In this document: in pieces, positions 1 through 7,296 of the stretch
Layout of the letters: each line of letters starts with the position of its first letter
How positions within the stretch are numbered: position 1 is the first letter of the stretch
Source: Candidatus Bathyarchaeota archaeon
GTDB lineage: Archaea > Thermoproteota > Bathyarchaeia > Bathyarchaeales > Bathycorpusculaceae
DNA: 34,807 bases
NCBI GenBank assembly: GCA_030630585.1
Contig: DAOVMU010000001.1
Coordinates: forward strand, 1 to 34,807
Direction: 5' to 3'
The notes under the pieces: model-generated
Databases searched by the model: none
What the model saw: only the letters and a program-made list of their open reading frames with translations
What the model was told of the DNA's origin: nothing
Program-made: the position numbers and the translations under genes

Positions 1-492
1 AAGCTACGCGAAGCAGACATACTTGTACTAGCCACACCTGTCTACATTCCCTTACCTGGTGAGATGCAGAATCTGATTAATAGGCTGTGTCCTCTTATTG
101 AGCCGATTCTGGAGTTTCGAGATGGTCGTACGCGTGCCAGATTTCATGATGATGTTAAAATTCGCAAGATCGTCTTAGTTTCTACGTGTGGTTGGTGGGA
201 AATGGGCAATTTCGGCACAGTGCTTCGGATTGCTGAAGAACTTGCGAAAGACGTGAATGTTGAGTTTGCAGGTGCCGTTCTGCGTCCCCACGCATATCTT
301 ATGGTTGAGAATAAGGAGAAGGCAAAGAAGGTTACGGAGGCGCTGAGGCAAGCTGGCTACGAGCTCACCAAGAAAGGGCGGATGTCCAAGAGCCTCCTTG
401 AGGTTATTAGTCAGCCTCTCGTTTCTGAAAAAGTGTACAGGCACAGTCTTAATGAAGCGTATGAAAAGGTGAAGAGCGGAGAAAAAGATTAA
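1..492 (+). CDS. NADPH-dependent FMN reductase / flavodoxin-like protein (5' partial)
   Basis: The reading frame is open from base 1, so the gene starts outside the window and the ATG at 64 is internal. The first residues, ending in DILVLATPVYIPLPGEMQN, match the flavin-contacting 'P-x-Y' loop of the NAD(P)H-dependent FMN reductase and iron-sulfur flavoprotein group. A later VLVSTCGWWEMGNF stretch matches the second FMN-contacting segment of that group. It is probably a cytosolic flavoprotein that shuttles electrons or reduces quinone-like substrates. The iron-sulfur-flavoprotein Cys motif would lie in the missing N-terminus, so that subtype cannot be decided. The family call is good; the substrate is unknown. 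Confidence 0.7.
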   Translation, partial: KLREADILVLATPVYIPLPGEMQNLINRLCPLIEPILEFRDGRTRARFHDDVKIRKIVLVSTCGWWEMGNFGTVLRIAEELAKDVNVEFAGAVLRPHAYLMVENKEKAKKVTEALRQAGYELTKKGRMSKSLLEVISQPLVSEKVYRHSLNEAYEKVKSGEKD

Positions 493-556
493 ACGCGTTT
501 GCAGGCTTAGAAGCAACAAAACAAAAAATGGGGGGTTTTGCGGGAGATATCTCAAT

Positions 557-588
557 GTGTAGCGGGTTCAAATCCCCGCGACCCCACC
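557..588 (+). pseudogene. tRNA 3'-end-like remnant (T-arm plus acceptor strand)
   Basis: GCGGGTTCAAATCCCCGC (562-579) has the T-loop consensus TTCAAAT, and CGACCCC-A-CC follows like an acceptor 3' strand with discriminator and CC. Only three of five T-stem pairs form with the standard 7-base loop; an 8-base loop restores five. Upstream GGGGTTT (532-538) could pair with most of the acceptor strand, but there is no room for D and anticodon arms. I read it as a truncated or decayed tRNA, or as an attachment-site copy of a tRNA 3' end, rather than as a working tRNA. Confidence 0.35.
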
Positions 589-844
589 GGTAATCTCCTC
601 AGGGCAGGGAGATCATTGTAAGGGTCTACTTAGGTTTTCGACAAGAACGGCGAATTCCCAATATAGCTTTACCGTGATACATAACCTAGCCTATCATCTG
701 TTCAAGGTTTATGGCGCAACACCGCCACCTTTTGTGGAAAGGTGCCATATGGAAAATAAATGAACCGTAGAGGATTCCTAGTTCCGCACATCCTCTTGCA
801 AAATGCTCTGTGTTGAACTCCATGCAATGTGCGCTATTGCAAAG

Positions 845-852
845 CTTAAATA
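845..852 (+). promoter_or_regulatory. Box A-like promoter of the M29-like gene
   Basis: CTTAAATA lies about 25 bases upstream of the ATG at 874, the usual archaeal TATA-to-start-site distance. No Shine-Dalgarno sequence precedes that ATG, so the transcript is probably leaderless and begins at or next to it. This supports 874 as the translation start. Confidence 0.5.
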
Positions 853-873
853 GGGATTTTTCCGCAAGATAGG

Positions 874-1980
874 ATGAAGGTAAGAGTTGAAATGTCAGGT
901 TCTTCTTTTGTTAAGAGTGTTGTGCGGACTTGTCTTCGAATTGGGAAGGAAGACCGAGTGATGCTTTTCACTTGGCGTCATACACTTGACTTGGCTGAAG
1001 CTTTTGTGATAGAATGTAGAAGGGCGGGTGCACAGGTTCATGCTGCCTTCTTGAGCGATGAAATCTTTTACGACAGAGTTCTCAATCTTCCATTGGAGTA
1101 CCTCAAGACGTCTGATCCCTTTGATCTCACATTAATGGACATAGCCACCGCTGAAATCATGATATCAGGTCCTGAAAACCCTGAAAGACTCAGGATGGTC
1201 TCAGCTGAGAAATGGGCTGCCCTTGCCGAAGCTGACAAACCATTCATGGACAAGTTCCTAGAGAAAAGGTTCCGCGGGGCACACATATCGTTGGGATACG
1301 TTACACCTCAAAGAGCAAAGACTTACGGCTTCAACCATGATTCCTGGAGAGAAAACGTCAAAGCCGCTTTAGATGTCAAGTACGAGGACATGCGAAAACT
1401 CGGAAAGAAGCTTGGAAACGTCTTGGAGAAGGCCCACGAAGTTCACATAACAACCTCTAAAGGAACAGACTTAACCCTAACACTGGAAGACAGACCTGTA
1501 CACATTTATGACGGTGTAGTCGACGACGAAGACATGAAGAAAGGAGCAACATTCGTAACGTTGCCCAGTGGAACCGTCCAACTCGCTCCCGCGGAAACAA
1601 GCGCAAACGGAATTTTCGTCTCTGACATCCCTGAACCACAGTGGGGGTTACTCATTCACGACATGAAATGGGTTTTCAAAGAAGGCAAGTTAGTTTCCCT
1701 TGAAGGAGGGAAGAACAGTGAAATCCTTCGAGAAAACTGGGAAAAGGCAACAGGGGACAAGGATAGGATAGGAAAGCTTATCTTGGGAATAAACCCGAAA
1801 GCGAAGACAGGTTTCATTGACATCTCAATTGTCCTGGGAACAGCAACCATAGGTGTAGGTGACAACAGAGAATTAGGCGGCAAAAACGAGAGCAAATGGG
1901 GCATCCCCATTACTGCTACCGAACCCACCATTAAGCTAGATGGAAAAACTATTATCAAACGAGGTGAGCTTACCCTCTAG
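874..1980 (+). CDS. M29-like (AmpS/COG2309-type) protein lacking metal ligands
   Basis: The 368-aa protein has the length and two-lobed outline of M29 aminopeptidases. The stretch LPSGTVQLAPAETSANG (230-246) lines up with the family block P-x-GE-V-F-T-A-P..S-x-NG, and RIGKLILGINPKA, TATIGVGDN and GGKNESKWGIP match later family blocks. By eye all five family metal positions are changed: Glu to T234, Glu to K301, His to T325, and the His-x-Asp pair to G343-x-P345. A working two-metal peptidase is therefore unlikely; it may be a divergent enzyme of this fold or a binding protein. The start follows the box A at 845-852. It is a single-gene unit between a gene-poor stretch and a KaiC-like gene. 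Confidence 0.65.
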   Translation: MKVRVEMSGSSFVKSVVRTCLRIGKEDRVMLFTWRHTLDLAEAFVIECRRAGAQVHAAFLSDEIFYDRVLNLPLEYLKTSDPFDLTLMDIATAEIMISGPENPERLRMVSAEKWAALAEADKPFMDKFLEKRFRGAHISLGYVTPQRAKTYGFNHDSWRENVKAALDVKYEDMRKLGKKLGNVLEKAHEVHITTSKGTDLTLTLEDRPVHIYDGVVDDEDMKKGATFVTLPSGTVQLAPAETSANGIFVSDIPEPQWGLLIHDMKWVFKEGKLVSLEGGKNSEILRENWEKATGDKDRIGKLILGINPKAKTGFIDISIVLGTATIGVGDNRELGGKNESKWGIPITATEPTIKLDGKTIIKRGELTL

Positions 1981-2023
1981 ATTCTACATTGAGCACTCGC
2001 AAAAATGTGGTTATCTTTAAGCC

Positions 2024-3292
2024 GTGCAAGCAGGTACAAGTTTGGAGAGCGTGCAGTTGATGAATGAAGAAGAGAAATCTCCGTCAGTTGAAGAATTGAG
2101 TAAGAAACTCAATCTAGTAGTGAAGAGACTGGACACCCTAGAAGATGTAATCCTAGTAGGCAACAAGGTCTACATGAGGGTTCCTTCAACGATAGCCGAG
2201 CAGTACTTGGCGGGAGAGCCCCGTATCCACCTAGAAGCGAAACTGATTCTGGAAACGAAGAGGGTGAAAGTCGGCGAAAAACTGAACATCCAGATAGAAT
2301 TTTTCAACGAAGGAAAAACATCCGTTTTTCTGACAGAGATTGAGGAAATTCTCCCAGTCGGTTTTCAGCTAATTGCCAAACCGGATTACTGTCAATTTGA
2401 CGGCACTCGCCTAAGCATGAGTGGAAGGAAGCTTGACCCATCAAAAAGCATGCGGCTAGGGCTAACCCTAAGACCGCTTCAACAAGGCATATTTGCGGTA
2501 AAGCCAAGAGTTGCTTACTCTAACGGGGCTAAGCGCCAAATGTTCTGTAAGCCCACACCTGCGACGGTGGATGTCTTGAAAAACGTTCTTCCCGGTCGTA
2601 TTAGCACGGGATACGACAAGCTTGACAGCTTGCTCCTCGGTGGAATACCTCAGAATTACGCTGTCATACTGACCTCCATTTCCTGCGACGAAAGGGACAT
2701 GCTGATCGAAAAGTTTCTAGAAAAAGGGGCAAAACAGGGTCAAGTCACCATTTACGTGACTATTGAAGCTAGCGGAGTGAAGACTCTCGCAGAGGAGTTT
2801 CAGTCAAACTTCTACCTTTTTCTGTGCAATCCTCAAGCAGACACGATGATCAAAAGCTTACCCAACGTGTTCAAGCTGAAGGGCGTAGAGAACCTAACTG
2901 AGATCAGCATCGCACTAATGTCAACGCTCCGCAAACTCGACGCATCACAGGGCGACCCAAGAAGGGCTTGCATAGGAATAGTATCAGATGTTCTTCTACA
3001 ACACCGTGCCATTCATACCAGAAGATGGCTCACCAATTTGATTCCAGACCTGAAGTCAAAAGGCTTCACTACTCTGGCAATCATGAACCCCTACATGCAC
3101 GACACGCAAGAAGTCCAAGCAATCCTAGACCTGTTTGAAGGGGAAATCAGCATATACGAAAGAGATTCAGCGAAATCTCTGAAAGTCAGAAAAATGCACA
3201 ATCAAAGATACTTAGAGAGTGAACTACCTCTCAGAAAGGAAAAGCTAAGCTTTGCGCACCCGCCAAAAACAAGTGACTGGGCAAGATTCTAG
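2024..3292 (+). CDS. RecA/KaiC-like protein with N-terminal beta domain and no P-loop
   Basis: About 422 aa from GTG 2024; ATG 2060 (MNEEEKSPSVEE) is an equally good start. Residues about 15-45 are charged and probably helical. Residues about 68-185 form a beta-rich CARDB/DUF11-like domain ('VGEKLNIQIEFFNEGKTSVFLTEIEE' type pattern). From residue 194, STGYDKLDSLLLGGIPQNYAVI is the classic entry of KaiC/RAD55-type domains. Where Walker A (GxxxxGKT) is expected, the sequence is TSISCDERDM, so nucleotide binding is probably lost. There is no signal peptide, so it is likely cytosolic. The function is unknown; family members often act in archaeal signalling or membrane-associated regulation. Confidence 0.55.
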   Translation: MQAGTSLESVQLMNEEEKSPSVEELSKKLNLVVKRLDTLEDVILVGNKVYMRVPSTIAEQYLAGEPRIHLEAKLILETKRVKVGEKLNIQIEFFNEGKTSVFLTEIEEILPVGFQLIAKPDYCQFDGTRLSMSGRKLDPSKSMRLGLTLRPLQQGIFAVKPRVAYSNGAKRQMFCKPTPATVDVLKNVLPGRISTGYDKLDSLLLGGIPQNYAVILTSISCDERDMLIEKFLEKGAKQGQVTIYVTIEASGVKTLAEEFQSNFYLFLCNPQADTMIKSLPNVFKLKGVENLTEISIALMSTLRKLDASQGDPRRACIGIVSDVLLQHRAIHTRRWLTNLIPDLKSKGFTTLAIMNPYMHDTQEVQAILDLFEGEISIYERDSAKSLKVRKMHNQRYLESELPLRKEKLSFAHPPKTSDWARF

Positions 3293-3353
3293 CTCGAATA
3301 GCCCGCATGCTCTTGTCAAAGATGGCAGTGTCAAGTTTTTCTAGGGCGCAACG

Positions 3354-3773
3354 TCACGTGGACCTTTCCACCCAGTGAGCCTCTTTCTCTGTTATCTCCT
3401 TCTTCCAGATTGGCGTTTCATTCTTGACTCTATCAACTAATTCGATTACTGCTTGGAAAACTTCCTCACGATGCTTCGACGCTACTAAGACGCACATCAC
3501 GTCCTCTCCAACCTTCACCTTTCCTGTACGGTGTTCCGCTATGGCATCTATTATTCTATACTTCTTTTCCACATCCTTCAATGTTCTCTCCAAAACTTTG
3601 GGCGCTAACACCTCATGCGCATCATACTCCAGCCTTAGAACTTTTTCGCCACCAGATGTTCCTCTGACTGTTCCTATGAAAATCGCTATTGCACCTATAT
3701 CTTTTGATGCTTCCTTAAGTTGACTGATTAGGGATTGCAAATTATCCAGTTTTTGAGAAACCTTCACCTTCAT
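3354..3773 (-). CDS. moaE: Molybdopterin synthase catalytic subunit MoaE (copy 1)
   Basis: The large subunit of molybdopterin synthase transfers sulfur from the MoaD thiocarboxylate to precursor Z. Visible family features are the FIGTVRG loop with its Arg, the KHREEVFQ motif, a Lys six residues before the Trp in PIWKKE, the Lys directly after that Trp, and the C-terminal HWVER. I place the start at ATG 3773 (MKVKVSQ), one base after the moaD stop; a longer in-frame start at 3806 would overlap moaD. The tight spacing shows moaD and moaE are co-transcribed. All catalytic residues appear intact, unlike the second copy at 11345-11743. Confidence 0.9.
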   Translation of the reverse strand: MKVKVSQKLDNLQSLISQLKEASKDIGAIAIFIGTVRGTSGGEKVLRLEYDAHEVLAPKVLERTLKDVEKKYRIIDAIAEHRTGKVKVGEDVMCVLVASKHREEVFQAVIELVDRVKNETPIWKKEITEKEAHWVERST

Positions 3774-3774
3774 C

Positions 3775-4077
3775 TTAACCACCAGAGGGTAAGGGCATGA
3801 CATCAACTACGTCTCCACCCCTAAGCTTTAACCTTACTAAATCTGAATGCTTGACGAAGTTGTTGTTAACGCTGATCATCACGTTGTCTTTTAGCTCTAA
3901 TTCGTCATTGACAATTACACTCATATCGTTACCTATGATTTCCGCCACTTTTCCCATTAGAGAGATGAAGTTAGAATTCTCCTTAAGCTTCAGAACAACC
4001 CCCCTGACTCCTAACTTCTCCCTCAAACTCGCGTAGAATTTCACCCTCACCTTTCCATATCTCGAGGAACGCTCCAT
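3775..4077 (-). CDS. moaD: Molybdopterin synthase sulfur carrier subunit MoaD
   Basis: A 100-aa ubiquitin-fold sulfur carrier starting MERSSRYGKVRVKFYASLREKLG and ending PLPSGG. The C-terminal Gly-Gly is the site adenylated by an E1-like enzyme and converted to thiocarboxylate. The ATG at 4077 is preceded by GGAGG at a good distance, so it is preferred over the upstream in-frame ATG at 4131. It lies one base before moaE and one base after the stop of a 54-aa ORF, so the three should be one operon. The likely activating enzyme is the E1-like protein at 5350-6390. Confidence 0.85.
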   Translation of the reverse strand: MERSSRYGKVRVKFYASLREKLGVRGVVLKLKENSNFISLMGKVAEIIGNDMSVIVNDELELKDNVMISVNNNFVKHSDLVRLKLRGGDVVDVMPLPSGG

Positions 4078-4078
4078 T

Positions 4079-4243
4079 TTATCCTCCACCCACTGACGCA
4101 AGTATTGAAACGTAATCCGCGCACGCTGCAACTATGAATTCAGCTTTGCGGAAAACCAAAGGATTCTGCAAAGACATAATAATTGTCCCAGCATCATAAG
4201 TCACTTCCTTGTACTCCAAGCGTCTAAAAAGCTTCTTCGCCAT
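4079..4243 (-). CDS. Small 54-aa protein upstream of moaD, function unknown
   Basis: The frame begins ATG at 4243 (MAKKLFRRLEYKEVTYDAG), after a purine-rich GAGGAAAAATT, and ends in ASVGGG. Its TAA is followed by one A and then the moaD ATG, and the GGTGGAGGA that encodes its last glycines doubles as the moaD Shine-Dalgarno sequence. This coupling, the good ribosome site and normal-looking composition argue that it is translated. I do not recognise a domain; the middle (AEFIVAACADYVSILAS) is hydrophobic and probably helical. It could be a moaD-moaE accessory peptide or a leader that couples translation. Confidence 0.5.
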   Translation of the reverse strand: MAKKLFRRLEYKEVTYDAGTIIMSLQNPLVFRKAEFIVAACADYVSILASVGGG

Positions 4244-4324
4244 AATTTTTCCTCTTTCAAAAGACTATTGTATCCGTATGTTACTTAGCATTTTCTAGAG
4301 CAAATCAAGGCTATGTGAACCTCA

Positions 4325-5269
4325 ATGAGCGCTGTCATATGCACCATTTGCAAGCGTGGGGAAGCTTTCTTTTTTAGACCATACTCTGGAGAGAAACTAT
4401 GCAGAAGATGCTTCATTAAATCCGTTGACGAAAAGGCTAGAGCTACTATTGCCAAGTACCGGATGCTTGAATTTGACGATGAGATAGCTGTGGCTGTTTC
4501 TGGCGGGAAGGACAGCGTCAGCCTGTTGCATATTTTAGCTAAAATAGAGCGGGACTATCCGAAGTCTTCGCTTGTAGCAGTTACAGTAGATGAAGGAATT
4601 AGAGGATATCGAGATGAAGCTCTGAAAATAGCGGCTGAAAACTGCAAAAAACTCGGTATAGAACACCACATAGTCTCTTTCAAGGAGCTTTATGGCTACA
4701 CATTAGATGAAATTATAAAGCATCTGAGAAAAAAGGGAAAAAGCAAACTAACACCATGCGCGTACTGCGGCGTACTAAGAAGAAAAGCGTTAAACGTTGT
4801 TGCAAGAGATGTCAAAGCAGATAAGCTTGCAACCGGCCACACATTGGATGATGAAACACAGACAATTCTCTTAAACATTCTTCACGGCGACCCCTTAAGA
4901 ATGGCAAGGCAGAAACCAATCACAGACAAGGCGCATCCAAATCTTGTGCAAAGAATGAAGCCCTTCTGCGAAATTCCAGAAAAAGAAACAGCCCTCTACG
5001 CTTATGTCAAAAAAATAACGTTTCAAGACATACCATGCCCATACGCCTCAGAAGCCTTAAGAAATGACATACGCCTTTTTCTGAACAGAATGGAAGAGAA
5101 ACATGCTGGAATAAAATTTACAATATTCAAGTCAATACAGAAAATCAGACCAGCAATAGCAAAGATTGAAAAAAAAGAAGAATCAAATAAATGCAGCAAA
5201 TGCGGTGAACCAACAACTGGAAGGATATGTAAAGCATGCCAAATGCTTCAGCAACTGGAGACGCCTTAG
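4325..5269 (+). CDS. ttuA: tRNA 2-thiolation enzyme, TtuA/Ncs6/Ctu1 family
   Basis: A PP-loop ATPase that adenylates a tRNA uridine and inserts sulfur from a ubiquitin-like thiocarboxylate donor. It has an N-terminal zinc finger (C6, C9, C26, C29), the PP-loop SGGKDS (59-64), the catalytic CAYC (C145, C148), a later Cys in PCPY (C238) matching the third ligand of the family's [4Fe-4S] cluster, the TGHTLDDETQT motif (about 170-180), and a C-terminal CSKC..CKAC zinc finger. Length 314 aa is typical. Whether it acts on U54 (TtuA) or on the wobble U34 (Ncs6/NcsA) cannot be told from sequence alone. The E1-like enzyme and ubiquitin-like protein just downstream fit as its sulfur-donor partners. Confidence 0.85.
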   Translation: MSAVICTICKRGEAFFFRPYSGEKLCRRCFIKSVDEKARATIAKYRMLEFDDEIAVAVSGGKDSVSLLHILAKIERDYPKSSLVAVTVDEGIRGYRDEALKIAAENCKKLGIEHHIVSFKELYGYTLDEIIKHLRKKGKSKLTPCAYCGVLRRKALNVVARDVKADKLATGHTLDDETQTILLNILHGDPLRMARQKPITDKAHPNLVQRMKPFCEIPEKETALYAYVKKITFQDIPCPYASEALRNDIRLFLNRMEEKHAGIKFTIFKSIQKIRPAIAKIEKKEESNKCSKCGEPTTGRICKACQMLQQLETP

Positions 5270-5300
5270 TCCCTATTCACGTTCAAACTGAAAGAAAGAA

Positions 5301-5308
5301 TATAAAAA
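5301..5308 (+). promoter_or_regulatory. Box A-like promoter of the E1-like gene
   Basis: TATAAAAA at 5301-5308 predicts transcription from about 5330. That leaves a leader of roughly 20 bases carrying GGGGGA (5338-5343) before the ATA at 5350, or a leaderless start at the ATG at 5336. The promoter shows that the gene is not simply an extension of the ttuA operon. Confidence 0.5.
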
Positions 5309-5349
5309 AGTGCGCGTCAACTTAGTTAGATCAACATGGGGGACCGAAA

Positions 5350-6390
5350 ATAATTCGTTTTGATCCTGAAGAATATTATAAGAGGCAAACTGTTCTGCAC
5401 GAACTCGGACATGAAGGACAAGAAAAGCTAAAACACTCAAAAGTCGCGGTTATCGGATTGGGAGGGCTTGGAAGTGCAGCAACTCAATATCTGGCTTTAG
5501 CCGGTGTAGGGTATTTGCGCTTAGTAGACCAAGACACCGTGGAATTGCGCAACCTGCACAGACAAGTACTCTATAGCCTTGACGACTTAAGATTTCCCAA
5601 AGTTGAGGCAGCAGCAAAAAGGACTAAACAGATAAATCCAGAGGTGCATGTAGAGCCCTTGCCGGAAAACGTGAGAGAGAGCAATGTGGAAGAAATTCTT
5701 GACGGTGTGGATTGTGTCATTGACGGACTGGATAATATGCGTACGCGTTATCTTTTAAACAGGGTAAGCGTAGAAAGGGAAATTCCTTATGTTTATGCGG
5801 CTGCCATCGGAATTGAGGGTTACCTATCTGTGTTCACTCCTCCTGAAACACCATGCCTCGCGTGTAATTTCCCAAACCTAGACGACCGTTACCTGCTTAC
5901 ATGCGAAACCCGCGGTGTTCTCGGCGCTACAACAGGGATCATAGGGACCATGGAAGCCATGGAAGCCATAAAGATACTTGCAGGAATCGGAGATACACTC
6001 AGAAATACCCTTTTGGTATGTGATTTTTACGACATGTACATAGCCAGAGTTGATATTTTCAAAAACCCCAAATGCTCAGTTTGTGGAGAAGCTAAAGCAG
6101 AGAAGGGTGTAGAAGCGGCCGAACGGTTAGTTTGGTTATGTGGTCAAGATACGGCGAATGTGAATCCACGAAAGCCCTTGAAACTAAGCGTTGATGATGT
6201 GTATAATCGTTTAAGCAAGCGTTTTAGAGTGCTTTTGAAGTCGTCTTTTGTTGTGGTGTTTAAACACAATGATGTAGAGGTCAGCCTATTTAGAGGAGGC
6301 AGAATGCTAATAAAAAATATTAAGAGCAAAAAAGAAGCATTAAAGGTCTACAACACCGTTATCAAACAGTTAGAAGTTGAGACGGACTAA
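5350..6390 (+). CDS. E1-like adenylyltransferase, ThiF/MoeB/UbaA family
   Basis: This enzyme adenylates the C-terminal Gly-Gly of ubiquitin-like sulfur carriers. It shows the ATP-binding VIGLGGLGS, the VDQDTVELRNLHRQ segment, the D-x-x-D-N-M-R-TR motif, a Cys in LTCETRG that fits the catalytic position, and two zinc-type pairs (CLAC, CSVC). A C-terminal extension of about 90 aa after the zinc site is unassigned. The frame has no ATG/GTG/TTG until 5458, which is inside the ATP-binding motif. The natural N-terminus (IRFDPEEYYKRQTVLHELG) requires ATA 5350 as start, or a one-base loss in the G-run 5338-5342 that would join ATG 5336. MoaD and the protein at 6512-6796 are likely substrates. Confidence 0.85.
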   Translation: MIRFDPEEYYKRQTVLHELGHEGQEKLKHSKVAVIGLGGLGSAATQYLALAGVGYLRLVDQDTVELRNLHRQVLYSLDDLRFPKVEAAAKRTKQINPEVHVEPLPENVRESNVEEILDGVDCVIDGLDNMRTRYLLNRVSVEREIPYVYAAAIGIEGYLSVFTPPETPCLACNFPNLDDRYLLTCETRGVLGATTGIIGTMEAMEAIKILAGIGDTLRNTLLVCDFYDMYIARVDIFKNPKCSVCGEAKAEKGVEAAERLVWLCGQDTANVNPRKPLKLSVDDVYNRLSKRFRVLLKSSFVVVFKHNDVEVSLFRGGRMLIKNIKSKKEALKVYNTVIKQLEVETD

Positions 6391-6511
6391 CGTTCCGGTT
6401 TAGGTTTGGCGTTTCAGCGCTCCTGAGCCCATTATCGTAAACTTTTCAGAAAAGCGCGCACTAGTAAAAGATTTTTGGAAGAAACGACCATACATAGACT
6501 TGAGTGAAAAC

Positions 6512-6796
6512 ATGAAAGTCAAAATAAAATATCTTGGCAGAACCATGGAACTCTTTGGTTTATCTCCAGACCAAAAAGAAGAAACAATCTCCTTACGTCA
6601 GAAATCTTTGTATAAAGATGCTTTAGAAAAAATTAAGGAGAAATTCTTGCGGGCTAACAAAAACAAAGACATAGGAAAATATGACATCTTCAATGATATT
6701 GCAGTTTTCTCTAAAGGTAGAATTTTGAGAAATATTAAGGAAAGACCAATTGACCATCCAGAAATAATCATTGCTCCACTCATTGCGGGAGGTTAA
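6512..6796 (+). CDS. Ubiquitin-like sulfur carrier / protein modifier (MoaD/SAMP/TtuB type)
   Basis: 94 aa from ATG 6512 (MKVKIKYLGRT); an in-frame TTG at 6500 adds four residues. It opens with a beta strand typical of MoaD-like beta-grasp proteins and ends APLIAGG, with the free C-terminal Gly-Gly needed for adenylation. The segment PEIIIAPLIAGG mirrors the last strand and tail of MoaD. It follows the E1-like gene by 121 bases in the same direction. It probably donates sulfur to the tRNA thiolase, modifies proteins like archaeal SAMPs, or does both. The sequence does not resemble the moaD product at 3775-4077 closely, so the two carriers probably have different jobs. Confidence 0.7.
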   Translation: MKVKIKYLGRTMELFGLSPDQKEETISLRQKSLYKDALEKIKEKFLRANKNKDIGKYDIFNDIAVFSKGRILRNIKERPIDHPEIIIAPLIAGG

Positions 6797-6872
6797 TTCT
6801 AAAAATCTCTCTCCCCCCGGCGCGCCCGAGCGACCTACTGTTTTCAATGAGCAAGTCTTTATGAGAAATACA

Positions 6873-7223
6873 TTATGCTAGTTTGCAGACGCTGGTGATA
6901 ATCTTCTTCAATTCTCTGTAGTTTTCTAGTAACAAGAAACCGGCACTTGTCAATTCCGATCTGCCTCCGTGTTTACCACCTTTCTGAGTCATTACTATAC
7001 GTTCCTCTAAGTGTTTCTCTACCTCTTTAATAAGGTCCCACGCATGGCGGTAAGACATTTTTGTAGCTTTTGCTGCGGCGCTTATCGACTTTTCCTTTCT
7101 TATCTGATCCAGAAGCATGTAAGTTCCTTCTCCAAAAACATAGTTGTCTCCAATTTCAAACCATAACTTGAAGACAGGTTTGATTTTTCCCTTTTCTAGC
7201 GAAAATGACAATTGCGATATCAC
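6873..7223 (-). CDS. ModE/TunR-like winged-helix regulator
   Basis: A 116-aa protein with the LysR-like winged helix of ModE: LDQIRKEKSISAAAKATKMSYRHAWDLIKEVEKHL is the helix-turn-helix, and TQKGGKHGGRSELTSAG is the wing. The C-terminal molybdate-binding (MOP) domains of full ModE are absent, so it would sense metal another way or act as a one-domain regulator. The GTG at 7223 overlaps its GAGG, and a TTG at 7211 has better spacing. It lies next to the tupABC operon and is the natural candidate to bind the paired inverted repeats between tupA and moaA, though no such repeat is seen at its own promoter. Confidence 0.8.
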   Translation of the reverse strand: MISQLSFSLEKGKIKPVFKLWFEIGDNYVFGEGTYMLLDQIRKEKSISAAAKATKMSYRHAWDLIKEVEKHLEERIVMTQKGGKHGGRSELTSAGFLLLENYRELKKIITSVCKLA

Positions 7224-7296
7224 CTCTATAACATTACACTTGGTTTTTTATTTAGGTGTTTTTGAATGTCCGATCACAAGTTTTTCTCTGAATAAG

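Larger units (their letters stand above)
493..873. other. Gene-poor stretch with tRNA-like remnant
   Basis: These 381 bases hold no convincing intact gene. They contain a G-run at 530-535, a perfect palindrome GAGATATCTC at 544-553, a tRNA 3'-end-like segment at 562-588, and an open frame without a good start at 563-763. The end of the stretch carries the A/T-rich promoter of the next gene. The pattern is compatible with a decayed integration site, but nothing intact remains. Confidence 0.5.

Noticed and set aside
532..588. A complete miniature tRNA between the G-run and the acceptor-like strand
   Set aside because: The acceptor strands pair only in part, and about 57 bases leave no room for D and anticodon arms.
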